Below, one piece after another: positions 1-12,600 of a stretch of DNA of 64,000 bases. The translations under genes were made by a program, and so were the position numbers. Source of the DNA: Prostheceraeus crozeri (Eukaryota; Platyhelminthes; Polycladida; Euryleptidae); assembly GCA_907163375.1 (NCBI GenBank), contig CAJQUW010012632.1, positions 62,001 through 126,000 of the forward strand. The letters run 5' to 3'. The notes beneath the pieces are model-generated. The model was given only the letters and a program-made list of their open reading frames with translations. It ran no database searches and was not told where the DNA came from. The first letter of the stretch is position 1; every line of letters begins with the position of its first letter.

Positions 1-209
1 GCTGTCTCCCTCATGATATGTTCTCTATCTAAATCAGTTGACTTGCTACATTTGACATGTTACCGGAGAGACAAGGTGCTTTTGACTTTGTTCCCTTTCA
101 GATTAAAATACGACATATTGAATACAGAATGCATGTTATTATTCATATGATAAGTGGTGCATATAATAATGAATTCATGCTGTTATAGAATATATGTACA
201 ACATCAAAA

Positions 210-690
210 CATATGTGCTTATGTATGATATTCCTTCGTACGATATACTGCTGTATGCATATATGTTGCATTTTTATGTCAGGAACATACTCTGAAAACT
301 CACTTGTGTTTAGGATGAGTATACGTACCTATTTTCATAGTATGTTTCTTTGTATGATTCATGCGTATGGCACGACAACGCGTTACATGCTCTTAGTACG
401 TCTCATACTATGTTTCGTATGTCTGTTCCATACTATGATTCATACTACGCTTTGACAGTGTGTCTGGTATGAATACGTATATGATTTTTCATGGTATGTT
501 TCATAGCATGATTTTGCTGAGTATGATTTAGGGTATGCTTCATACTAAGTTTCATACTATGTTAAGTCATAGTATGAATCATACGTATGCCAGGGTATGG
601 CCCGACAGAGCGTTACATGTCCATAGTATGTTTCATACTATGTTACATGCGTCTGTTTCATACTATGTTTCATACCAATGTTTTCTGTAC
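210..690. repeat. Degenerate palindromic tandem repeat (CATACTATG-type)
   Basis: Many copies of TTTCATACTATG and its complement CATAGTATG occur here. A longer unit is duplicated: about 352-449 and 573-676 share CGTATG, a G/C-rich ACGCGTTACATG/GCGTTACATG core and the TTTCATACTATG run. Short open frames across it are by-products of the repeat. Confidence 0.75.
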
Positions 691-770
691 GGGACATCGT
701 CAAATTATAATACTGCGCCATAAGATGCCACACTAATCAATTATCACACACAGGAATCATCATCAACTTC

Positions 771-820
771 AGGGATGAGAATGGGGTCACGACAGCCCCG
801 CGGAAAATTCTCATCCCCGA
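771..820. repeat. Short hairpin
   Basis: GGGATGAGAAT and its complement ATTCTCATCCC form a perfect 11-bp inverted repeat separated by a G/C-rich spacer. It lies in an intron; no function is inferred. Confidence 0.5.
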
Positions 821-1489
821 AACTTGCACATGTTTCATCATTGATACTACTCCCAAAAACTTCTTATCATATGCATATGCATGAATAGAGCAAATACGAT
901 CTTTGGTAACTACCGGTACTTAAAAGAATGGCCTATCCAATGACCATCTGTTCTGGAACTGATTCCCAGAGTTGGTACACAGAAGACAAAAATGCACACG
1001 TATTACAATGCTTACTTTCATTCTTGCTTCCTATACGGTAAAGTCGAAAGCATGATTTTGATTTTGGCGTATAAAAGACTATTGTGATGTTTACTCAGTG
1101 ATATAAAACACAAGCATAGATCACAAAATAAAGATAATTATCTTTTGATATTTGCATTTTTACTATCACAGATCAGCAAACCAATCCAACACTGAAATGA
1201 TTAATAGGTATACCGATTTGCGGTTGACTAAACTTTCAGGCGATATTACACAGATAACAGATTTTTTTAAAAACATGTATGGCCTACTTGTTATATAGTA
1301 TAAATAGCATTCTATTTTACATATTGATATTACGACCTCTTAGAACCGCAATGACGTCTTCATTAAAGAGTAGTCAATATAGTTCGCATTCGTTTGTTTA
1401 TTGATGATTTATTACGAAATCAGCAAGACATTTTTACAATTCACCTGTGAGTGACTCGTCTATGGGTTTGTTGAAAAGATTGCGATTCT

Positions 1490-1560
1490 TTCGAAGATAT
1501 AGATCTACTACTTGAATACAGCGCAAATTTTCGGCCGCAGCCTTCGTCAAATGATGAAAT
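1490..1560 (-). repeat. Relic of a Penelope-like 3' tail (hammerhead-like)
   Basis: Reading minus, GAAGGCTGCGGCCGAAAA is followed by TTTGCGC. This copies the layout of the Penelope-like direct repeats at 45055 and 48081: GGC, four-base loop, GCC, GAAA, ATTTG(T/C)GC, and later an AATCGCAAT-type block. The CTGATGA box is mutated to TTGACGA. No coding remnant was recognised beside it. Confidence 0.5.
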
Positions 1561-3525
1561 TATCTTTTTGATGATAATATTTTCACCGTTACTGAAGCTT
1601 CAGCTTCCATAAAACAAATAATTCATGCATTGGAAATGTTAAAATGTCATACTTATAACCAGTCATTAATAATAGTCAAAATAATTATTTTGTTTGTATT
1701 TATTTTGGACAGCATGAACAAAACCTATCACAGGAAGTGTTGTGGTGCAAGCGCAGAAATTATAGCCTGATCAAAAAATGCGCTACTGATAAGAGAAATA
1801 CCCTGAGAATCATTCAAATACAGCGTCCTACACAAAATGTCAAAAATTTTATCCTTTTGTCACATTCTTTTGAGGACACCAAATGAGTCTAGAAATCGAA
1901 TCAGAGATGGCCATTAATCAAAAAAGGCCATTAACAAATCACAGTGAACGGTTGCCGAATAAATTTTTCCATCCTTGTATAACTTGAGAATGGAGTCATA
2001 ACTCCGAAATAATGTTTTTTTAAACTAATAAAATTAAGTAATTCCATCAAATATTTTATTCAACAATTAGCAGCAAGGCTTACAACATAATCATAATGGT
2101 TGCCGAATAAGTGAAAATCCTCATTCCGGCATATAGGCAAACAGCTATTTGTGTATTCTAAAATTGCACACTTTCTACCCTATTTTGATGCAGGCGTGAG
2201 AACAGGAGGTAAGCCCAAGCGTAAAATTCGAGAAGGACCCAAATGGGTAGAACTATTCAATTTTTGCCTACATGTATATTTTGCCTGAAAATTCTAAACT
2301 TATTGATATGATTATTTATAATACGGATATAATTTTTACTACATTTTCAACAACGCAAATGAAAATCTTTGAAGGATCATTATTTCACATCATTTTGCTA
2401 TGATTTACAATAGGGAACTATGACAAGATCTGCAGCAAAGTCGATGTATTGTTAACTGTACAACACATTCAAAAGTGAGATCAAGTAGCCGACCTACATT
2501 AAGAATGGAACCATTCGTTTGTTGAACTCGCTTGTTCGTAGTACAGAAAATTTGGCACACCATTAAATCATTTGTGGTCTGCTAATTTTCATAAACCAAA
2601 AGGGCTCAAATGCTCTCAAAGCCATATCTGGATAAGCTCAAACTTCTCGCTTTTGAAGAAAGAGCGGCCATGTGATAATCGATCGATTTCGAGTTTTTTG
2701 CTAAAAACTTATCGGAAGAGACAACGGTCTAAATATAAAATTCAATCATACGCAATTTTCATGCGATTAGGTACAAATATACTTTGCTTATCTAATCTAA
2801 TTATGCCTTACAACACAACTTCTTTTTTCAAATACAATCTCCGGATATCTTTAGTGCTGTACGAGATTGAGAGTAGTGCCATTACAATTGAGTTGATTTC
2901 TTTGTACTGGTCACAATGTTTTATTGTCAATGGTCATGGGTCGTTGTCATTGCCATGGTTTCTATTGATCATTAAACCCTATAACCACTAGTAGCATATA
3001 ATATTGATTCAACAGACAAGATAAAAGAGCAATATTGACATCAACACAACGAAGTGAAGCATGAAAAGAATTCCCATAAGGCGCGGTTTCTATTTCAACG
3101 GCATTTAGTGAAGGGATATAACATGCAAATCATCTATCTGCTTAATTATGATGTAATGCCTTGTTCAGAAAGTCGATAGTATGATCGTGCAAGATTTGAA
3201 ATGAAGCTTAACGTCCCTCAACTTATGCCAATCCATGCGATGTTACGTCAAACTAAAAATTGAATGGTGATACGAGTAATGAGGTGAGTTTCATCACATA
3301 TAAATAGCTTTATATTCATGATATTGATAGCATTGAATCAATTTTCATTATCTTATTAATTCTAATAATACTAATGTTGCTGCTTCAAGGCAAAGAGGGA
3401 AAACATTTTCGTCAGCAAAGCAGTAGAAGATAATTAATATGATATTCAGCCGTCATCCTATAGATGGCTTATCTTTCTGAAATGAAACGAACATCAGCGG
3501 ATGTATGTAATGAAGATCAACTCAC
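1561..3525. other. Intronic sequence, nothing recognised
   Basis: This is the part of the intron following the kinase-domain exon that remains after the repeats. No exon, RNA gene or repeat boundary could be supported. A 139-codon open frame at 2572-2991 has no recognisable motif and starts without ATG. Confidence 0.6.
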
Positions 3526-3617
3526 ATCTTCCCCGTATCCGCTTTCCGACAGCCATAAACTTCTCCAAAACCACCTCGTCCGATTATTCGATGCACACTG
3601 AAGTCGTTCATGGACAG
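3526..3617 (-). CDS. GRK2: GRK2/3 exon, start of kinase domain with ATP-binding loop
   Basis: This 92-bp exon has acceptor CATTTCAG and donor AAGAT|GTGAGT. It reads [20 protein letters not shown] then [10 protein letters not shown] plus two bases of a Met codon. GRGGFG is the glycine-rich nucleotide-binding loop (GxGxFG type). It is the most 3' exon visible. The next exon, expected to begin with YAMK and the catalytic Lys, was searched for left of 3526 and not found. Confidence 0.97.
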
Positions 3618-6600
3618 CTGAAATGTACAAGAGAAGTCATGATAAATGATCACCACATGAGTTTTGAAAATTAGGCTTTAGTATTTCAATATAACTATGG
3701 GTCACCACTCGTGTGATAATTGGCATGATCATTATGCAAAACGCATTTGTGCACCACTTGTATCAAAGGATAACTTTTTTAATACAATGATTTTACTGTG
3801 ATTTTCAGCAGTTGGTTCAATCTAGCATGTCTGGAAGGAGAGCAAGCAATGTCGAGATTTAGATAGCAAAACTAACTGGAAAGTGCATTTTGTGATAGCA
3901 ACTACGAAAATTTACTCACTCAGAAATTACTGAAGACACTTAAGGTAGCATTTATGTGCGGGAGTCGAGGGTTGCCGTTCTGACACTGTTAATTCAGTCC
4001 ACCACTCTTTTTGGAGAGGTTGTAGGCTCGGTTTTCCAGTTCTGACGCCTGCTGGCTCGTTCACCCGCACCTTAACAGGGAGCTGCTTCGGTGTATCTCC
4101 TTAGTGAGCGCTAACTTTTGTGACGTTACACGGTCGATCAGTGTACCTGTCCTTTAAGACGGGAAGTTAATTCGGAAGCAGTGGACGTAGTACTGCCATA
4201 GCAGTCAACCTATCATTTATGCGATCCACGTCCTTAGCCACCGTGTAGCCATTGTTGTGAGCAGCTTTAGCAAGTGGGTTAAATCCAAAGCCGTGGCCTT
4301 CGAGAATGCCTTCCATTGGGCGAGAGTCGAAAATGAGGTAGTTCAAGCCTGGCCTAAGCGTTATGTGGGGGCCGGGTAGGCCGACTAAAATGACCCACTG
4401 AATTAGGTGCAGTGAGCGGTAATGCAGCTAGTGTGATTGTGGTAATGGCATGCAATCACCCTTGCAGAACGCCTACCCTGTAGATGTGTCATTATGATAC
4501 CTCAGCCAACACGGATCAATGGTATTTATTTTCATTCATGGAATCTGGGACTTGCAAGCCCTGCAATCCGCATCCGTCTGGTGGAGAAGGGCCTTCTTCT
4601 TGGATCGTCAGCTTAATGGAGGAGTCCCAGAACAAAGCGGCGCGGCTCTGGGAAGTCTGGACAGATGCGTGAGATGTGATATCTGGGATTTTCTGATACA
4701 CCTACTCATAATTCACAGTATTGTATTGCATTTTCTTATGATGTTTACCAAGCTTTGTTTTTCTATTACATGTATATCTTTTACATCCAGTCAGGTCAAT
4801 TTTTCCATTAACTGCTACTGGCAAAATGTAGCCTAATACTGTCACATTCTTTAGCATTTATATTCCCTTTTTATATGAATGCTAAACGTTCCATGCTAGA
4901 TTTCTGCACTTTCTAAAAGCTCTTGCAATAGCCAGTGTGAATTTTGAATTTGTAATCAGTCTGTCTGATGATGGTCAATACATTTTGACCGAAATTAAAT
5001 ACAATAAAAAAACATTCGAAGTTTAACACCAAAACTCTTGACTCTTTCTATCATTCATAAAATGAAGATAACTAATATTGCTGATTTAGTGCACAGTGTT
5101 AAAAAAAGTACTAGTACACAATTTTCAACTCTTATTATACAGCAATTTTTATTGGTTCTAGCAATAGGCTGACGTTTCTTTTTGATAAAATTGTAGCACA
5201 TGCCCGAGACCTTCTCTCACTCGAATTTTCAAAAATACCTGCTTCCCTGCCTGGTGGGTCTTAATTAGTACGTACTAATTAATAATTAATACGAGCATGT
5301 GCTACAATTGCACCTAAAAGAAACGTCAACCTATTGCTGGAACCTACAAAAAATCGCTGTAGAAAAGAGTAAAAAAATGCATGATGACTTTCTTTAACAC
5401 TGTACACTGAAGTATGCTGTATGTGACTAGTAATTACTTGTACTTGATGGTGAATGTGCATCCACAAATTGAATGAAACGAACAATTCTAACCGGAATTG
5501 CAAAGTCTGGGTGAATTGATCCTTGGTCAGCAGCTTTGCTTGAAATTGACTAATCTCAAGTGTTTGTGCAATCTCCCAAAGTCTTCAAACTTCGGGACGT
5601 CCGTTGAAGGAAGTTAGAATCTCACCTCATTTCTGGTAGCTCTAATTGACATGTATGACAGCTTTGACATTGATATAATTATTGCATCTCAAGTCAGCTA
5701 TTGATGTCAATAAATATGCTCATAGTGCACGAAACGATTGTCTACAAATTCTCAGTCTGTCTTCTTAGAGATATAGGTGATCTCCAGTGTGAATGTGTGC
5801 ATAACAAGCTTTGAAACAGTGGAAAATGCGTGCAATAAATCGGCGAGTGAATGGTCCTAAAACCCGGATGTAGAAAATATAAATTCAACATTCCGTCCCC
5901 GTTTGACTGCGGCCCATTAGCTGTGGACCTATACGCCGGTGCCTACTGCATTGCTTTACGTGCATATAAAAAGAAAACCGCAGCGAAACAGTTTTAAGTA
6001 GATGAGATAAGAAAAATTGAAATTTGCTCACATTTATGTTCAGTTCCATATTCTTCCACTGACAAAACCTCGTGTATTTGTCACTGAAATGAAAAATGCA
6101 AAATTTCACATGCATTTCAACTACAATAATTAAACATTGCTTCGTGCTTCTTATCATCGGTGCTATTTAATATCGACTATTTACTTCGACTGGCGTGCGA
6201 CATGGCGAATATTTGGTTTAAGATATTTTCCTAAAAATCATGAGTGATGCAGTAAGGGGTCCGGACTGTGGACGATGCGCATTACACGGTCTGTAACAAT
6301 TTTTGTTGCATGACATTGATTAACTTCCATCGGAAGTTTGTGCATGTTCGAAATCGTTTCAATAATTTGACAATAATGTTATTATGCAACCTTTAACGTA
6401 GAAAATTCGGACCCCTCGAATATCATCACCATGTTCCTTCTCGAACATCCCTAGATTCGATATTCCCCAAAGAGGGAAATTTTAGTGAGAAATAACTAAT
6501 GGAAATAACCGATAGATATAAGTGTGAATTAGGAACAAGTAGGTGTTACACAAGTATGTCAACATTTATCCAGTCCTCTTCACTTTCAAGACCCAAAGAC

Positions 6601-9600
6601 AAATTGAGGTGACTTCTAAAGCAATTCTACTCATTTCAGACTCACCAAGGACACGATACCAAACAATACAATATGGTGGGACAACATTTGTGCGTTGACA
6701 AACATGCTAGGGTTTGCATAGTCTTATAGAGACAGAACGAATGTGCCTTCTCCCCCACATGGACGGACTCAACCCTTATGGCTTTTGGGAGTCCACAGCG
6801 ATCTTATGTTTGTAATGTAATTGCCATTTACAAATTGATGGAAATTCCATCTTGTAACCCTCTTTATTAATTTACTGTGCACATAATTTCGATTCAATTA
6901 TATTAATATTCAATGCTTTAAGCATTCTATAAAAAATGAGAAAAGCGTTCATGAACTGCCCCATTAAGCTACAAATATCAAATTTTTAAGTTGCGTGATC
7001 AAGCACTCAATATTTCTTATTTTCTTGCACATTTGTGCACCTCGATCTCCTTAAGCACGAAGTCATACAAGCATGTGAAGGGCGAGGAAGTCTTCACACA
7101 CTTGCAACTCCTAGTATACATGATTAGGTCAACAAGATGACCTCTAGTAACGAGAGCGGAGGTACTTCGAGGCGAACAGACTCAATCCCTAGACTTGCAC
7201 CTCACTGAGACGGAACCTTTTCTAAACTATCCTACCACATCAATAGATTATGGATTTACTTTATTTGAATTCGAATCTGGTATTTATCTGATGTTTTACA
7301 AAAAAATGAAAAGGTGCATTGCGATGGGACCATAAATCGGTGCCTTCGCGAGATATGCTAATTGATATATCGGCATAAACTTGAAGCTGATGTCATAGAA
7401 AACAACTCATGTCACTAAAAATAAATCGTGCGAAATAAATCGAAATTTGAGCTGCAAATGACCTTCTATGTTTATGTCTGAAAGTTAAGACCGATATGAA
7501 CTGATTAAACTAAAACAGACACTGAATTTGATTGGTAGCCAACAGTTTGCACAGAATCAACATAGTTTTGACAAACGCACACTTACTCAATTCATGTCTG
7601 TTTTGAAATGAAAGTCAGTGTGCTATGTCCTTCCGGTGAAGTTATAGTAAACATCATTAAACTCATCATCTTGGCCTCGAAAATCAGAATTTTATTGATT
7701 TTTAGAAAACGATATGATCGCTTACAAAGTCTGGAGAAACTTTGTTAATATTGATCGACGAAGCATGTCAAAACATTATCGATGAAACATCTACATAGTT
7801 CTAAGCTTGCAAATAGCGAGCTTAAGTTTGAGGTCACTTTTATTATGCTTTTCCACATTTGCCTTGTATCACTAACTTTGAACCAGTCTCACTCACGATA
7901 ACTATTATTGAGGCATCTGAATTATATGCTTTTCTATTCAATCATATGATACAAAGGGGCATTTCCACGCGAGAAATTAAAAAATGTCAAAATTTCAAGT
8001 TCCAATTTTGGCATGAGCATCTCATACACACATTATGAAATTTCAAATTCTATTTGTCTGATCAACTTGCTGATAAGTTATTCGACACAGTAACTAATTC
8101 AAAATCATGCAAATAAATCTTAAGAAATGCATGATTTTTATTGTAATTACTTGATTACTTTTATGACAGGCTTGAGACTGATAAGTTTCGACATAAATAC
8201 TTTGTTGAGTCCTCACGGCTAATAACTTTAATATTGAGGTACTTCAAATCCAGTAAATTTGCATTTACTGCATTGTGCATCTAGGCCTATTTCATAGTCT
8301 GTCAAAAAGTGATTCCGTCACGAAAAATACTAATTATGCATCTCACAAGACTAGATTTAAATATTTTTCTTTGAAAATCTAGATTCTCTGCATTCACTCG
8401 ATAGGAAATAAACTAGATTAGGCTAAGTTTTTTCTCGGGTATGTATAAAGTAGTAATGGAAAAATGATTCCGTCACGTGACGGAATCACTGTGACGGAAT
8501 TGCTCGATGGAATTGCTGGAAAAATAGAGGAGGCTTCGAGTTCACATTGCAAACATGAAGAGTATGAGGGGAAACTAAGAGAGTTATACACGTAGGCATG
8601 TGCGGTAGCGGATAATTTCCATGTGTTTCTGTAGTACATGTCATTGCATTTCACAGGGAACCAGTAAGAGTATAAGGCCTACACGACATGATTGTGTTGA
8701 TGGCAATCAAAATCAAACTCAAGAAATATTAGTTCTAGTAGCAGTGACTGCTATCTATTAGCTACGTTTATGTTAAATGGACAACCAAGAAGCGTATCTC
8801 TGCTCAAGAGAACATGAAACGGGACTTTACATGACTTTTTGAAAACGTCATTGGTGACAAAATACGTTCTGAATGATTGCTTAATGCTTGACTATAAATT
8901 TAGCGGCAATGTTCCCTATTTCCCCTTCAAACTCATCTATACATTAACAAAAGCTCTCATTTGATGTCTTCATCAGCCAATGATTTAACGGTGTCGATCC
9001 TCCAGACTTCTCCAAGAAAGAAGGTGCTTCTGAGTCTCCTGATCTAGATTCATTAGTTAGCGGACGGAAATCTCTTTTTTTGCAGGATAAAATAATTTTC
9101 CAAACATGCCATTGACTGCCGCGGAGCGTCAACAGAGAGGATGTGACAGAGTTCGGACAGACTTAGATTTGCATAACACTTATTAAGAGAGAGAAAGGTC
9201 TAGAAAAGCTAAACGATGGAGTACTATGTCTGAAAACGGAAAAAATAAACTTAAAAGGAGACATAATGAAGCACAGAAACGGTATCACGAGAAACAACAA
9301 AACAAAGGAAATAGTAACACCACACATTCCTATACTCCTCAGTCCATAGATAAAGCCGTAAAACGCACCATGAATACACTTCCAGATTCACCTAATAAGC
9401 GCAGACCATTTTGGTAGTTTTGACAGTAAGGGAAGGATTCCAGATCAAGGAGGCACCGAATGCACTAGGATCAACTTCCGTTCAGGGGCTAGAAGACAGT
9501 GTTAAGGGTCAAGTTATTGACTTTTTCAAGAGATGACATATCTCGTGATGACATATTTCTACATTACTCCATCTAGGGATGATACTGACTGCATTTCTGA

Positions 9601-12600
9601 GGCAAGCATATGGAAACTGCCGAAGCCTGTCAACAGTGAAAAAGGGAGAAAGTTCGGTCTCCAATTTACTATCTCCGCAATTCGTAGAGGACTACGATAT
9701 TTTGACATGATTTAACATTTTGAATACATTATTTTTTCAAACTTGATGATGCAACGGTACCGGTAGGCGTACCTAATATTGCACGCAATTTGTTGTTGAG
9801 AATCGGATAAAATACATATCTGGATGCCACTACTAGCAGTGATTTTTCATTCTGTAGATGGGTCTAGTAGGCCTACTTGTATAGGGTGCAAATAAGTCTT
9901 AGAATGTTGACTTCCGTGGCGGCTCAGGCTGTAAACATGACATGTTTTCATGGTTGGATGAAATACATTGACAATTCTGAATGGCATAGAAGAAATCATT
10001 TGAATTTGTAGGAGCAACTCGGAGAGTGATTCCGTCACGATGACATCTTTGACTAACACAGACCATACTAAGAGAATAAACAACATCTGAACTAAATATT
10101 CATCCATCCGTATATACATGCCCAACCATCAAACATACTGAGAGCATATGCGAATTGGACCTCTGGATTCGCAGACTTTTGCCTCGGTTCACGTAAATTA
10201 AAAATTGAAAAATTCTCTGCGTGATTCCGTCACGAAGAATTCATGATTTTGAAACATGCCTCTAAAAAAATCTAAATCCTTTTTTGACATCTGAATACCA
10301 CAGTAGAATTCTTCAGTCATGCTCTGGGGAAAATAGGACCATAATTTAAACGAATGATCAATGTTTTGCCGAAAAAATTAAAAATGATCCAAAAATAGGT
10401 GTTCAAAAGTGATTCCGTCACGCGTGGAAATGCACCAAGGGTTTTCTCCCTGATATATGATGATAACAAAATGTCTAGCAATATCAATTGAATTTGCAAA
10501 GGAAGATTTGTTCATCCAAAGATCAATTGTTATCATTGTTATTGATTTTGAATACCCATACCGAAGAAGTATTAGCGTTTTATTGAGGCAGTCCAGTCGA
10601 CCCACGAGAATTCTAGGAGAATATAAAACTGATTGAAGATCTCCAGAATGAAATCGGTGCATTTCTTTACAAATAATAGAAAAACTTAACTTCCATTGTT
10701 TAGAGATAACGATTCGAGCAATTTTAGTTATTGATTTTCTGATTATCAGACTATGGTAATTCAGGAAAACCTGTTTACCGGAGCAGCAGTTTCGGTTTCC
10801 TAGCAGTACGGTCAGGTTTCTCAAGTAGCCGATTTCGATGTCTAAAAAACAAAAAAATGGCTTATCATCGGACAAACCGGGTAATCAATTTTGGTTCTTA
10901 AGGAAGCCAATTTTCTCTACTGTGCATTCAGACTCAATCCCGAAATCAAACGATCGCCATACGAAATTTTTCTCAACTTTTTAATAGCGGATTTGAAAAT
11001 TGCGCTTTATCTCTTCAAAGTAGATTTTTGCAACGATTATAGAAATGGAATATTTTGAAACGGAATCGATAATGATATCATAGACAAAATATTCGTGTCA
11101 TCATATCACTGAACTGCGCATTACCTGTCGATGAAATTGTCGAAGATTCGACCCCGAAGAGAATTGCATATCTCCTCCATATATGGCTGTAAGAGAGAAA
11201 GAGAATATCATTTCTACTGCTGAATGTGTTCCCAATCATTATGTAAATTCTATTGTATTAATTTTATGATTCGCAGCGCATGGGAAATTATAGTCACAAT
11301 GAATGAATACATGCTAAGTAATCAACCTGTGGTTCTACAAAAAGACAGAAAATGAGCATAACTGCTGCCCTAATACTGAACATGTATCGATTACATACCG
11401 TTCAGTCAAATAAATAGGATTCTCTTCTCCATTAAATTTCGGCATGTTTTCATTCCCGTCGTTCATACGTCTGTGAATGTCTATCAACAACAGCCAGTTG
11501 AGTCTTGTTTCAATTATCAGATTATATAGCTCCGTTGATAAATGCACAATAATTCCAAATCAGCTGAATAACATTAATGAATTTAATTGTAGAGTTAGTG
11601 ACAATAGGGTTAATCATTTGATTAACCACTTATCTCCGTTTTCCTGTTCGGTTAGTTCCATCACTGTAATCTCCCCAGATGAATCAATAATTCTGCATCC
11701 CGTCAACATTTTTAAGTATTGCTCTACAACCAATCCGAATCTGTATGATTCCAGCAAGCAGACAGAACAATGAATGAATATTCAACTTGTAAATCAGCAA
11801 TATAACAACTTCCCAAACTGACGTCTGGCCAAGATAAGGAGCCATTGACAATTATCACTGACAATTTCAGCGCGCTGACAAACGAGTGCGTATCGACCAG
11901 ACATCATCTAACTGTCGATTTCTTGTTTTCATCTCAAATGTGCATGAAAACTGAAGCAAACAGACATTCCTAGTATTCAATAGAATTCATTGCACAGGAA
12001 GCCATGTGAAGGTGTTACATGCTGAGTAACAGTATCAGAAACACCCGTAGCAATCTAGCGAACATCCTGTAAAACAAATAATGCTTAATTCAATCTTAGA
12101 AATTACTTTGTGTAGGCCTACTTAATGAAATGGTCGCATTTTTGCGTCATTTCGAGACAGACTTTCCTTTAGTCGTTCAGCCCTGCGCCAATTGGCGGAA
12201 ATTCTGAAAAAATCCCGCCAACAAAATAGTAATTTTTGTTTGCAAAATTATTGTATTTATGGCTGTGCAGGTATATGACTATTTGTTTTGGTCTATTTCA
12301 ATCAATGTAACTTGACTGAATGTGCTGCAATGAACAAACAAGCTTCATATTTTGTCAGAGTTAGAGTTGACCTATTTTGTGCGAGACGTGTTCACCCGAT
12401 GCCACAAAAATAATGAAAGCATTACTGGGTCATTGTAGAAAGCCTTCAAGGTAAGCTGAAAGTTTTAGGATTATGAACTGACCTCCTTATATTACAAAAT
12501 TGATCAACAGATGTCTTAATAGTGCCAGAGTTGCTAATCGAAGTTGTAGGCCTACAGATCCAACCAAAATAGCAGATAGTTTGATTGATCTTATTATGGA

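Noticed and set aside
2572-2991. 139-codon open frame on the plus strand
   Set aside because: No ATG at its start, no recognisable motif, AT-rich composition like the intron, and it lies inside the GRK intron without matching splice sites.
10378-10875. 165-codon minus-strand open frame
   Set aside because: It runs from unrelated flanking DNA into the end of the TIR element, so it is a chance frame across a junction.
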